In this document: positions 27,674-35,772 of the stretch, in pieces | Position numbering within the stretch: the first letter of the stretch is position 1 | Layout of the letters: each line of letters begins with the position of its first letter | Assembly: GCA_016840285.1 (NCBI GenBank) | Contig: JAEOSR010000095.1 | Location: 1 to 64,000 of the forward strand | Reading direction: 5' to 3' | Source of the DNA: Candidatus Hodarchaeota archaeon | GTDB lineage: Archaea; Asgardarchaeota; Heimdallarchaeia; Hodarchaeales; Hodarchaeaceae | Length of the DNA: 64,000 bases | The notes under the pieces: model-generated | Database searches by the model: none | Told to the model about the DNA's origin: nothing | What the model saw: only the letters and a program-made list of their open reading frames with translations | Program-made: the position numbers and the translations under genes

Positions 27674-29044
27674 TTAGTTTGGAATATCTCCCATGAATCG
27701 TCTCTTAGTATAGAAAATCATACTAAAAGCTAATAATACTAAGCTTGGAATAATAATAAAGAGGATATCAGCCCAGACATCAATAATTGAAAATTCATAC
27801 AATAATATGGACCTTAATGCATTTACCGCATGAGTAGATGGTAAAATATCCCACAATATAAAATCTCTCGGCAAACCTGAAGCTGTTGGGAAAACTTTTG
27901 GTAAAATAGTTATAGTTGGCGTTTCCATGAATGCTCCAGACATAAATGCTAATGGTGTCATGAGAAATCCAGCTGATTGCCCAGCTGTATCTGATGATTC
28001 GAAAACTCCAGCCAAAAGAAATCCAAACGCTGTTGTGAACAAAGTTGTAAATAATAATACAATCATTGCTTCAATAATATTACCTGCAGGGTTAAAACCC
28101 AAAGCCACTATCGCAAAAACCATTAGAATACTCAATTGAATAACAGAGATTAAGAATGCATAGAGTGTTACTCCTGCAATATATTCGTAAGGTTTAATCA
28201 AAGATAATCGTACTCTAGCAATAGTTTTTGTCTCAGAAAATTCCCCAACTAAGAAGGCTGCTAACATGCCTGCCTGGGTTAATGCAGCAAAGACTAAAAT
28301 ACCAGGGAAAATCATATCAAAGAGACTATAGTTTTTTACAGTAATAGGTTCGAGATTAAATTCAAGATTTCCCCCTGAATAATTTAGAGCTTTGATTTCT
28401 TCATTAAAAATGGTAAAGATATTATCAAGAATAATTTTAGCTACTTGATATCGTGAATAACCTTCATCACCAATGACATTGATCTCACTATTTTCATCAA
28501 TGGGAAATGGAGGACCAGTATAGGACCAAGGGGGAAAACTCAAATTGTGGATGTATATGTTATTTTGAAAATAGAATGCACTATTAAATGCTGATAATGT
28601 AGTATTCGAGTAATTTTCTGGAAAAATAATCAAAGCATCTAATTGGCGATCCTCTACAGCCTTTTGTCCTATTTCCTGATCATCATACTCCAGAACAATA
28701 AAAATTCGTCTTTCCGATTTTCCTTCGCTAGTTTGATAATTTGATGTGTTTAAAATATTTATAAAGTCAGTTGCAAATCCATAATTAATAGTTGATTCAT
28801 TAAAAGGTAGATTACTTAACAAAGCGGAATCACTGCTAAGATAATTGGCTAACTCATCTCCTATACCATCATCATTGTTGATAATGCCTATTGTGTAAGT
28901 CTCAGCCTCACCTAATCCCGATGCACCAAAAGCAAAAGCAAACATGAATCCCATGAAAGCAGGCATTCCTAAGAGTACTGCGATAGTAATCTTAAGTCTA
29001 AGTACTTCTCTTAGAAAACGTATTGCAATATCAAGTATGAGCAT
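27674..29044 (-). CDS. ABC-2 type transporter permease (first subunit)
   Basis: This 456-residue permease has an N-terminal helix (about 16-40), a soluble extracellular domain (about 45-245) with many N-x-S/T sequons, and five or six C-terminal helices. The SETKTIARVRLSLIKPYEYIAG segment is the counterpart of the coupling region seen in its neighbour. The two permeases share layout but little sequence, so they probably form a heterodimer. The gene lies 16 bases after the ATPase gene and 12 before the second permease. ABC-2 exporters of this kind move drugs, lipids or glycans outward. Confidence 0.88.
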   Translation of the reverse strand: MLILDIAIRFLREVLRLKITIAVLLGMPAFMGFMFAFAFGASGLGEAETYTIGIINNDDGIGDELANYLSSDSALLSNLPFNESTINYGFATDFINILNTSNYQTSEGKSERRIFIVLEYDDQEIGQKAVEDRQLDALIIFPENYSNTTLSAFNSAFYFQNNIYIHNLSFPPWSYTGPPFPIDENSEINVIGDEGYSRYQVAKIILDNIFTIFNEEIKALNYSGGNLEFNLEPITVKNYSLFDMIFPGILVFAALTQAGMLAAFLVGEFSETKTIARVRLSLIKPYEYIAGVTLYAFLISVIQLSILMVFAIVALGFNPAGNIIEAMIVLLFTTLFTTAFGFLLAGVFESSDTAGQSAGFLMTPLAFMSGAFMETPTITILPKVFPTASGLPRDFILWDILPSTHAVNALRSILLYEFSIIDVWADILFIIIPSLVLLAFSMIFYTKRRFMGDIPN

Positions 29045-29060
29045 GAAAAACCCGTCTTTT

Positions 29061-30065
29061 TTAATTTCGAAGAGCTCGGCCAGTTAGGCTGATGAATACA
29101 TCTTCAAGTGTAGTATTTCTAATAGCCATGTTTTCTACCACAGCTCCACGCTCTTCTATTCGATTCAGTATCTGCGCTAGATTTGGGATCACATTCAAAG
29201 CTCTCAGAACAACCCGTTTTTCAGAAACATAAGCATCTTCGACCGTTAACCCTTTTGTCGTGGTAAATCCATTTAAAAGATCAACCATCTGTTCTAAATG
29301 CTCTTTTGAATCATCAGCTAGATCTAATTCAACCAGATCTCCTTGTCCGATAGAAGCTTTCAATTTTTTAGGAGTATTTAAAACTAGAATCTCACCGTGA
29401 TCAATGATGGCTACTCGATCAGATAACCGATCTGCTTCTTCCATAAAATGAGTTGTTAAAATGACTGTCTTTCCTTCTTTGGGTAAGTTTTGAATGAATT
29501 CCCATACTACAACTCGTGATTGCGGATCTAAGCCAGGTGTAGGTTCATCACACAGAACAAGTATAGGGTCATGAACTAATCCCATTATTAAGTTTGCTCT
29601 TCTTTTCAGTCCCCCTGATAGGTTTTTAACATAAGCTTTTCGTTTATCGTCCAACCCCATCTTATTAATTAAGCTATTAATTCTATCCTCTGCTATTTCT
29701 TTTGGAATGCGATATGCTTTAGCCATAAACCATAAATTCTCTTCAACTGTTAGTTCTTCGTAAAGACTTATTTCTTGGGGAATTATCCCAAATAATTTTT
29801 TTAGGTCCTTCTGATATTTCCTGTCTTTTGGATTCTTACCAAAGATCGTGACTGTTCCCTCATCTGGTAATAGAAGGCCTACCATCATTCGGAGGCTTGT
29901 GGTCTTTCCAGCACCATTTGGACCTAAAAATCCAAAGATCTCTCCTTTATTGACTGAGAGTGATATACTTTTCACAGCTTCTACTTCTTGTTCTCCTTTC
30001 CCAAAAGTTTTCTTCAAACCCTTGACTTCTATGGCATTATCAGCCATCTCTGATAAAGACTGCAA
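29061..30065 (-). CDS. ABC-2 exporter ATP-binding protein
   Basis: This 334-residue ATPase has Walker A GPNGAGKT (48-55), the signature LSGGLKRR (149-156) and Walker B LCDEPT (171-176) followed by PGLDP. The C-terminal 90 residues form the extra domain common to CcmA/DrrA-type exporters. LSGGLKRR rather than LSGGQ is usual in this subfamily. A TTG at 30065 has AGAGG eight bases upstream and is taken as the start, although an ATG at 30047 is also possible. It is the first gene of a three-gene exporter unit with two different permeases. Confidence 0.92.
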   Translation of the reverse strand: MQSLSEMADNAIEVKGLKKTFGKGEQEVEAVKSISLSVNKGEIFGFLGPNGAGKTTSLRMMVGLLLPDEGTVTIFGKNPKDRKYQKDLKKLFGIIPQEISLYEELTVEENLWFMAKAYRIPKEIAEDRINSLINKMGLDDKRKAYVKNLSGGLKRRANLIMGLVHDPILVLCDEPTPGLDPQSRVVVWEFIQNLPKEGKTVILTTHFMEEADRLSDRVAIIDHGEILVLNTPKKLKASIGQGDLVELDLADDSKEHLEQMVDLLNGFTTTKGLTVEDAYVSEKRVVLRALNVIPNLAQILNRIEERGAVVENMAIRNTTLEDVFISLTGRALRN

Positions 30066-30239
30066 ACTATTAACCTCTTAGTTTCATTACAACCCTTTTC
30101 AAGCTATCGATAGAATGGAACATTTCTCATTTTTCTAAGTTAATAAGTTTTATTTCGGTTTATTTTTAGAAAATGATATATTTTTACTTCGAGTAATAAA
30201 GATAAATATTGATCTTGGAACAGTGATTAAAGCTTCTCA

Positions 30240-30686
30240 TTAAAAGCCAGTTTTCATTGGTGTACTTTGTCTTGGAGGAGCTGGGACTATGATGTAATTT
30301 TCTAATAATCCGTATTGTAATAAAAGAGTATCTAAATCTTTTGAAAATGAATTGAATGGTTCTCGTGTGAGAATGTTATGATTTAGAAAACTCTGATATC
30401 GAGAAGTGAAATGCTCTAGGATACATTGAAAGACAAATTTGAGTTTTTTTCGGGGAATATTCGGGATTGTTACAATTGTAACTAAAATGTCTCCTTTTAA
30501 TTCATAATAAATATTACGTTTTTCCATTTTTACTTCTGTGATCACATCGTTTGTGATTTCACGTGCAAAACTGATCATTGCTTTGATGTATCCACTAAAT
30601 AAATCCTTATTAACAGGATCTTGGGAATATACTTTTTCAAATAGACAAATCCCCGATTCATGAATTATATAAACACTTTTTATCAA
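30240..30686 (-). CDS. Small longin-like protein
   Basis: The 148-residue protein has the longin-like pattern of Asgard small sensors: first strand IKSVYIIHESGICLFEKVYS, a helix with LFSGYIKAMISFAREI, strands around RNIYYELKGDILVTIVTI, and a long C-terminal helix. A Pro-rich tail (VPAPPRQSTP) ends the protein. In eukaryotes longin domains occur in SNAREs, TRAPP and GTPase regulators, and Asgard archaea carry many stand-alone versions. The start is TTG at 30686 with AAGGGT seven bases upstream. It lies upstream of, and divergent in spacing from, no obvious partner. The call is by pattern only. Confidence 0.6.
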   Translation of the reverse strand: MIKSVYIIHESGICLFEKVYSQDPVNKDLFSGYIKAMISFAREITNDVITEVKMEKRNIYYELKGDILVTIVTIPNIPRKKLKFVFQCILEHFTSRYQSFLNHNILTREPFNSFSKDLDTLLLQYGLLENYIIVPAPPRQSTPMKTGF

Positions 30687-30984
30687 TTCTATACCCTTAT
30701 TGATTGCACTTATTACACAATTATGTATAAGTATTATGTATTAAAATACCTAAGATAGAGGTATATGTTTGAAGCCTTAGTGAAACATACAACAGAACCA
30801 TGTTAGGATCAGTTTTTATATATCTCATATTCTTTTTAAATAGTTAGACTTTCGTTTTAGAAAAATCTTTCTTCCCCCTACGATTTATAATAGCAAAAAA
30901 AACTTGAAATTCAAGAATAATTATTAAATTGCATTTTTATAGGAGTTTTTAAGGCCAAGAATTTTTTCAACAAAAACGATAGTA

Positions 30985-32103
30985 ATGTCTAAAACCAGTA
31001 TTCTTTTAATTAGTTCATGCTTAATTCCATTAATCATCGGTATTGGATCCTTTAATCCCCATCAAGCTCTAATTCAGAACACTCACGATGTTAATATCCT
31101 TACTTTGATAGCTGATGGGATTGGTAATACTTATTTTACTGTTAAAGATCAATTTGAAGAATGGGGATGGAATGTTACAACTGCGGGATTAACAAACAAT
31201 CATACAGGATGCCCGAATAAGGATCCCATTGTTATACCTTCAGATATTTTAATTTCTGAGATTGATAATATTTCTCAATATGATTGTGTCTTCATTGCTA
31301 GTGGTGCCCAACATCACATCCTTAGAGATGACCAATCGGTGTTAGATTTCATTAATACTTCATATAATGAAGGGTTAGTAATATCTACGCTCTGCGTGAG
31401 TACTGTTATATTAGCTGATGCAGACATCATTAATGGAATAAAAGTTGTCGGAGCTCCTCTCTATTACAATGATATTGTAGAAGCAGGGGGGATTTTTGAG
31501 TTACAAGCTGAGGTTGTTTCTGATGGGCGTATCATTACTGGTGGAAGGGGTGGTGGTCCCACTGGAGGAGGTGATCTTGCTGCGCCTACCTCTGAATTAT
31601 GCGTTGCTATCGCTAAAGAATTATTGGGATACTCCTATGTTCTCAATACTTCTCTTACACCTGTATCTGGAGTTTTTAAAACAATTTTTATGATCAGTGT
31701 TGAAACAACAAATTTAACCAATTTACCGCTTAATATGAACTCTTCTGGGATTAGCCAAGTAAGTGTTGATATCTATCGAATACATGAAAATTTGACCTTA
31801 GTAGAAGAAGTTGAACTTATCTCCTCTAATAATATCTATCTTGGGAATTTCACAGATATGGAAATTGGTGAATACATCATCATCATCGAAGTCATTAACG
31901 AGGATGAATGTATTGAGGTCGTAAGAAATGCAGCAGGCTTTTCAATTGAATCAATAGTACCAACAACTACTAGTCAAAATATTAGCTTAAGTTCTCAAAC
32001 AAATTCTAGTAAGTCTACCACAGGATTGACTTTTTTAAGTTGCCTCGGAATAATATTCTATTCAACTATCCACTTTAAGAAAAAAGATAGAAAATCAGAA
32101 TGA
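30985..32103 (+). CDS. Exported DJ-1/PfpI-like protein with C-terminal anchor
   Basis: The 372-residue protein starts with a signal peptide (about 5-22). A DJ-1/PfpI glutamine-amidotransferase-like domain follows (about 35-215), with the nucleophile elbow at STLCVST and candidate cysteine C137, and HH at 110-111. A beta-rich Ig-like region (about 218-330) and a Ser/Thr stretch lead to a C-terminal helix (about 346-362) with the basic end KKKDRKSE. DJ-1 members act as deglycases, chaperones or proteases; an outside-facing version is uncommon. It precedes the exported beta-propeller gene by about 100 bases and may be coregulated. Confidence 0.82.
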   Translation: MSKTSILLISSCLIPLIIGIGSFNPHQALIQNTHDVNILTLIADGIGNTYFTVKDQFEEWGWNVTTAGLTNNHTGCPNKDPIVIPSDILISEIDNISQYDCVFIASGAQHHILRDDQSVLDFINTSYNEGLVISTLCVSTVILADADIINGIKVVGAPLYYNDIVEAGGIFELQAEVVSDGRIITGGRGGGPTGGGDLAAPTSELCVAIAKELLGYSYVLNTSLTPVSGVFKTIFMISVETTNLTNLPLNMNSSGISQVSVDIYRIHENLTLVEEVELISSNNIYLGNFTDMEIGEYIIIIEVINEDECIEVVRNAAGFSIESIVPTTTSQNISLSSQTNSSKSTTGLTFLSCLGIIFYSTIHFKKKDRKSE

Positions 32104-32170
32104 ATATATCAATAGAATTGGCTATGATTAAGGTTCATAGGCATCTCATTACATGCATCTACCTCTAGAT

Positions 32171-32178
32171 TTTTAAAT
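32171..32178 (+). promoter_or_regulatory. TATA-box candidate for the beta-propeller gene
   Basis: The AT-rich element TTTTAAAT lies 24-31 bases before the ATG at 32202, the spacing expected for an archaeal TATA box driving a nearly leaderless transcript. A GAGG at 32184-32187 lies between the two. This is a positional argument only. Confidence 0.35.
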
Positions 32179-32201
32179 AACAAGAGGAAAAGCTGTTCCT
32201 T

Positions 32202-33641
32202 ATGAAAATCAGAATATTGTTACTTATTACTTTATTGTTCATTATTAAATTCCACCCATCATATGGATTTAAACAGAGCGATGAGACATCTATTTCTAGC
32301 TTCTCAAAAAATATTCTTCTTTCGACAAGCGATACTCCGTATCCACATCATGTTGAACCCACACTAGCTATTGGTGAGAATGATGTGATTTTTGCAGGAT
32401 GGAAAAATGCTTTTAGTCATAATGGGCCTGGTGTGCGGGTTAGCTTTTCAAGATCTACTAATTATGGTAAAAGTTGGTCAAAGTCATTTGATATGCCTAT
32501 GTTTGAAGGTTTAAATACTGGACAATCAGATCCATGGTTAGTATGGCACAATCAGTTTTTATATTATGCTTACCTAGAATATTCTATCAATACTGATCAG
32601 TTGTCGCAAATAACTGTTGCAAAAAGTATTGATTTCGGCGATACCTGGACTCCAGTTACAGCCTCAGATGGAAATGGTTTCGCAGATAAAGAAACAATGA
32701 CCGTTAGCAGTGACGGAACTGTTTATGTGGCATATGATGATCTTGTCTATAATGCGAATATCACCTCTGTTCGTTTAACTCGTTCAACGGATAATGGGGA
32801 TAGTTTCAGTGAGGTTGGAGTAATTGCAGACTCAACAACACATCCTGAGGATCATCTGGGTCCTTATGTGATTACAGATGGACATAACGATGTTTATGTT
32901 GCTTGGGTTTGGTTTTCAAATAATGAATGGGGCGATGTTTACCTCTCTGCATCCCAAGATCAAGGGGAAACCTTTTCGGATGAAATTGACATCAATCCTT
33001 TTAGTGAAAATGCTACATTCGAGACATCTCCAGATCAAAGGGCATCACGTGCTACTTTACCAGTCGTCCGATTTGACCAGAATGATCGATTATATGTATT
33101 ATGGGCGGATAGACACATCGAAGGTGGGGAATGGGATATATTCATACGTTATTCTGAAGATTATGGTTTAAATTGGAGTGATCGTTTTCAAGTAAATCCT
33201 AAATGGGCAGGAAATCAATGGCAACCTGAAATGGATATTGACTCTAAAGGTCGGTGCCATATAGTCTGGTATGATGAACATAAAGATACATATGGGCCTT
33301 ATTATCGCACCATCACTTTCCCAGAAGAAGAAGGAGAAGAAAATGTCTATAGTAGTCCAGTAGCGATCGCAAGCGCTAATACATCGAGCAGTTTTACGAG
33401 ACCAGGGGATTATTTCACCATAAAAGTTGACTCAAAAGACATTCCACACGTTGTATGGAGTGATGGCCGAGACAATGAAATGGATATTTATTATAGTCAT
33501 GGGATATTAGAAACAGCGTCAAATTCAACCACTATTAGCACTTCAGATCCAGCTTCTACCAATTTTTCTGGGATTCTTGTTCTAATCGTCCTAATTGGAA
33601 TAAACACAATAAGAAAAAGAACTGTCAAGAAAAAGTTGTAA
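32202..33641 (+). CDS. Exported sialidase-like Asp-box beta-propeller protein
   Basis: The 479 residues begin with a signal peptide (about 4-22). Five Asp-box repeats of S-x-D-x-G-x-x-W type follow: STNYGKSW, SIDFGDTW, STDNGDSF, SQDQGETF and SEDYGLNW. A Ser/Thr linker, a hydrophobic segment (about 452-470) and a basic tail (KRTVKKKL) close the protein. Asp-box propellers include sialidases, sortilins and photosystem assembly factors. The Arg triad and Tyr/Glu of true sialidases could not be traced, so catalysis is not assured. The stop codon directly abuts the stop of the next, convergent gene. Confidence 0.82.
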   Translation: MKIRILLLITLLFIIKFHPSYGFKQSDETSISSFSKNILLSTSDTPYPHHVEPTLAIGENDVIFAGWKNAFSHNGPGVRVSFSRSTNYGKSWSKSFDMPMFEGLNTGQSDPWLVWHNQFLYYAYLEYSINTDQLSQITVAKSIDFGDTWTPVTASDGNGFADKETMTVSSDGTVYVAYDDLVYNANITSVRLTRSTDNGDSFSEVGVIADSTTHPEDHLGPYVITDGHNDVYVAWVWFSNNEWGDVYLSASQDQGETFSDEIDINPFSENATFETSPDQRASRATLPVVRFDQNDRLYVLWADRHIEGGEWDIFIRYSEDYGLNWSDRFQVNPKWAGNQWQPEMDIDSKGRCHIVWYDEHKDTYGPYYRTITFPEEEGEENVYSSPVAIASANTSSSFTRPGDYFTIKVDSKDIPHVVWSDGRDNEMDIYYSHGILETASNSTTISTSDPASTNFSGILVLIVLIGINTIRKRTVKKKL

Positions 33642-34790
33642 CTATTGAAGAAATTCTCTCAGATCCTTCGGAGCTATTGTAAGATGACGAGGTTGCAGAG
33701 GAGTCTCACTTCGTGGAATTCGCCGATTTTGATTATATCTCTCAATAAATGGGAGTGGAACCTTTTTGATTAGTCCTACTTTGATTAGATTATGTTTAAA
33801 AGTGTCTATCTCGTATTTTCCAAGATTGTAACGATTAAATAGTTCTTGACGTGTGACTGGTCTGTTATGCTTATTGTAATGATTGAAAATCACTTTATAT
33901 AATTCTTCTCCCTTTCTAGTTATTAGATTTCTTCCAAAAAGGATTTTTATCCTTTGAATTACTTGCGTTTCATCGAAGTAATTTGATCTAATTGTGAAGA
34001 ATCGTTCTCCGAGCGAAGTTGGTTTATATACAGGAATTAAATCGTCATTGTAAGTTTCTGTCAATATTTCACAATGAAATGATCTTGTACCCAATTTTTT
34101 GATTCTCTCATTACTCAACGGAAAAAAAGTTTTGTTGAATGAAGCAGCTGAAACACGAATGTAGTTCCTTATATCATCAATGGGAGTACTTTTTCCATCG
34201 TGAAAGTTATCACCAATGATTTCCAACGCATGAATTTGTTCCGCACTATTTAGAAATGTCTCAATTAATAAGATCATTTTTAGGATTAATTGGTCAGTGA
34301 TTTGGTTAACAGTAAAGAATTCATGGTTTGTCTTTTCATATGAATAAAAGGCTATTACTATCTCTTCTTGTTCATCTTTTTGGATACACTCTTTTTCAAT
34401 ACTCAATGTTTCAATTGGTTCCTTTGTCCCTGGTTTGACACCATTTTCCATGAGTTTATTTTCCAGGATGTGAATTCTCTCAATCAATTGATCAGTCTGG
34501 GATTTTAATTCTTCATTTTTTGAGGTTAAGCGGTCAATTAAGGTTTGTTGCTCTGAAATTCTAGTTTCAAATTCTTTCAAAGCCTTTGTTGATGCTACTT
34601 TTCTTGTCTTTGATTGAATTTTTTTTCTATCTGATATACTTGGAGTTGAACGTTTCCTAGTTCTTTTCTTACACTCTGGACATAGTCCATCAACTAACTT
34701 TGTAGTTTCTGTGGGTTTCTTACACTTGGAACATTCCTTAAGCTCAAGATCAGCTAACAAGCTAATGGAAGATAAGAAATCATCTGACAT
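33642..34790 (-). CDS. Zinc-ribbon, coiled-coil and winged-helix-like protein of unknown function
   Basis: The 382-residue protein opens with a zinc ribbon (C20, C23, C37, C40 in CSKC and CPEC) and a basic patch. A coiled coil follows (about 68-118). The middle domain is unrecognised, and a helix-turn-helix-like segment sits near 300-350 (RPVTRQELFNRYNLGKYEIDTFKHNLIKVGLI). All features suggest nucleic-acid binding. It lies three bases downstream of a winged-helix gene on the same strand, and the two probably form one operon. The stop codon abuts that of the convergent propeller gene. The partner could be a regulator pair or part of a replication or repair complex. Confidence 0.65.
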   Translation of the reverse strand: MSDDFLSSISLLADLELKECSKCKKPTETTKLVDGLCPECKKRTRKRSTPSISDRKKIQSKTRKVASTKALKEFETRISEQQTLIDRLTSKNEELKSQTDQLIERIHILENKLMENGVKPGTKEPIETLSIEKECIQKDEQEEIVIAFYSYEKTNHEFFTVNQITDQLILKMILLIETFLNSAEQIHALEIIGDNFHDGKSTPIDDIRNYIRVSAASFNKTFFPLSNERIKKLGTRSFHCEILTETYNDDLIPVYKPTSLGERFFTIRSNYFDETQVIQRIKILFGRNLITRKGEELYKVIFNHYNKHNRPVTRQELFNRYNLGKYEIDTFKHNLIKVGLIKKVPLPFIERYNQNRRIPRSETPLQPRHLTIAPKDLREFLQ

Positions 34791-34793
34791 TTA

Positions 34794-35390
34794 TTATCCC
34801 GTATTAACCGATTGTTGAGCCCTAAAAATCATATCTCGAAGGATTGGGTTCTCTGTTTCTCTATATACTTGGGTAAAAACTTTTATCAATTCTTTGAAGA
34901 AGGGATTACTTTCATTTAACCCATCAGTAAGTATAGTACGGAATAATTCACTGCTGCTAGTCCCAAGTTTCTCAGCAGTTTCAACTATTTTCGTTTGGAA
35001 TTCATACAGTACTTCTAAAAGATCAAGATTAAATTGACTTATTCTCTCGAAGTTCTTTGTATCAATTGTGTGTGACACAAGACCGTCAAAAAGTTTTAAT
35101 GGATCATCTACTATAATATTCTGATCTTTGACAACTTTTTTCTGGAAGAAAACATTCCAATAATATTTTCTTGATGGTAATCCAACCCATCGCTGACGAT
35201 GTCCTTTAGGAGGAACTACTTTAACGGTGGCAACTCTCCCTTCTTCCTGTAAACGATTAATTGCACCATCAATTTTCCCTGGGTTCCATTTGAGAACTTC
35301 TGATAGTTCTTTAAGTGCCACAGGTCGATCAAAAAGTGAAATTCTTCGCTCTAATTCCCGATCTGTCTCATGACGGTTCCCTTTTGGCAT
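34794..35390 (-). CDS. Winged-helix DNA-binding protein, possible regulator
   Basis: The 198-residue protein starts with a winged helix (about 8-75): basic N-terminus, helix LERRISLF, recognition pair PVALKELSEVLKWNPGKIDGAINRLQEEGRV and a wing ending PPKGHRQRWVGLPS. The rest (about 95-198) is helical and may dimerise. It is the first gene of a pair with the zinc-ribbon protein. Its upstream region holds one of three similar 17-bp palindromic sites, the other two being before the divergent fetAB-like genes, so it is a natural candidate for the factor binding them. That link is inference. GGAT six bases before the ATG is a weak ribosome site. Confidence 0.65.
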   Translation of the reverse strand: MPKGNRHETDRELERRISLFDRPVALKELSEVLKWNPGKIDGAINRLQEEGRVATVKVVPPKGHRQRWVGLPSRKYYWNVFFQKKVVKDQNIIVDDPLKLFDGLVSHTIDTKNFERISQFNLDLLEVLYEFQTKIVETAEKLGTSSSELFRTILTDGLNESNPFFKELIKVFTQVYRETENPILRDMIFRAQQSVNTG

Positions 35391-35460
35391 CTATCGATCC
35401 ACTATCCACGTATTATTTTTACCACTATGGGGTTCAATTTTAACACAAAAATACTAGATT

Positions 35461-35477
35461 ATATAGTTTATCCTATA
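35461..35477. promoter_or_regulatory. Operator-like palindrome, site 1
   Basis: ATATAGTTTATCCTATA has arms ATATAG and CTATA and lies about 70 bases upstream of the winged-helix gene start. It has the same length and arm spacing as two sites before fetAB. An autoregulatory operator is a reasonable guess. Confidence 0.45.
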
Positions 35478-35632
35478 ATAATATCTGGGCTGAATAATCC
35501 GACAAAAAAGAGGATTCCTTCCAACTAAAAAGAATTAACCCGACTAAAAAGGTCATATTAGTAATATTACTTAATAGATCATTCTATATGATTTTTGATT
35601 AAGTTTAATTGTTTGTGATTCATAAAAAGGTG

Positions 35633-35649
35633 ATATAGATTTACCTATA
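35633..35649. promoter_or_regulatory. Operator-like palindrome, site 2
   Basis: ATATAGATTTACCTATA matches site 1 in arms and spacing and is followed by one more T that completes an ATATAG/CTATAT inverted repeat. It lies about 125 bases before the fetA-like start and 19 bases (centre to centre) from site 3. Confidence 0.5.
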
Positions 35650-35651
35650 TG

Positions 35652-35668
35652 ATATAGATTAATCTATA
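35652..35668. promoter_or_regulatory. Operator-like palindrome, site 3
   Basis: ATATAGATTAATCTATA contains a perfect 16-bp palindrome (TATAGATTAATCTATA, 35653-35668). Together with site 2 it forms a tandem pair about two helical turns apart, the spacing expected for two dimers on one DNA face. It lies about 105 bases before the fetA-like start. Confidence 0.55.
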
Positions 35669-35673
35669 AAAAG

Positions 35674-35716
35674 AGAAGCCTCGAAAAAAAATTTAGTATC
35701 TTTTTTTTTGGCTTCT
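35674..35716 (+). promoter_or_regulatory. Long stem-loop with A- and T-tracts, possible attenuator
   Basis: AGAAGCC (35674-35680) pairs with GGCTTCT (35710-35716), and inside it an eight-A tract (35684-35691) pairs with a nine-T tract (35701-35709). The nine-base loop TTTAGTATC is left open. It lies between the palindromes and the fetA-like start, so on the plus strand it could act as a terminator or attenuator in the leader. Confidence 0.45.
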
Positions 35717-35772
35717 TTTACCAATCTCTAAATAATGATAATTCTACTTAATTTGATCTTAAAGGATGAATT

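Larger units (their letters stand above)
35391..35772. other. Divergent intergenic region with palindrome array
   Basis: This 382-base, very AT-rich region separates the winged-helix gene from the fetAB-like genes. It holds three 17-bp ATATAG-N5/6-CTATA sites (35461-35477, 35633-35649, 35652-35668) and a long stem-loop (35674-35716), listed separately. No small gene was found. The layout fits a shared regulatory region with one site close to the minus-strand gene and two tandem sites before the plus-strand genes. Confidence 0.6.
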
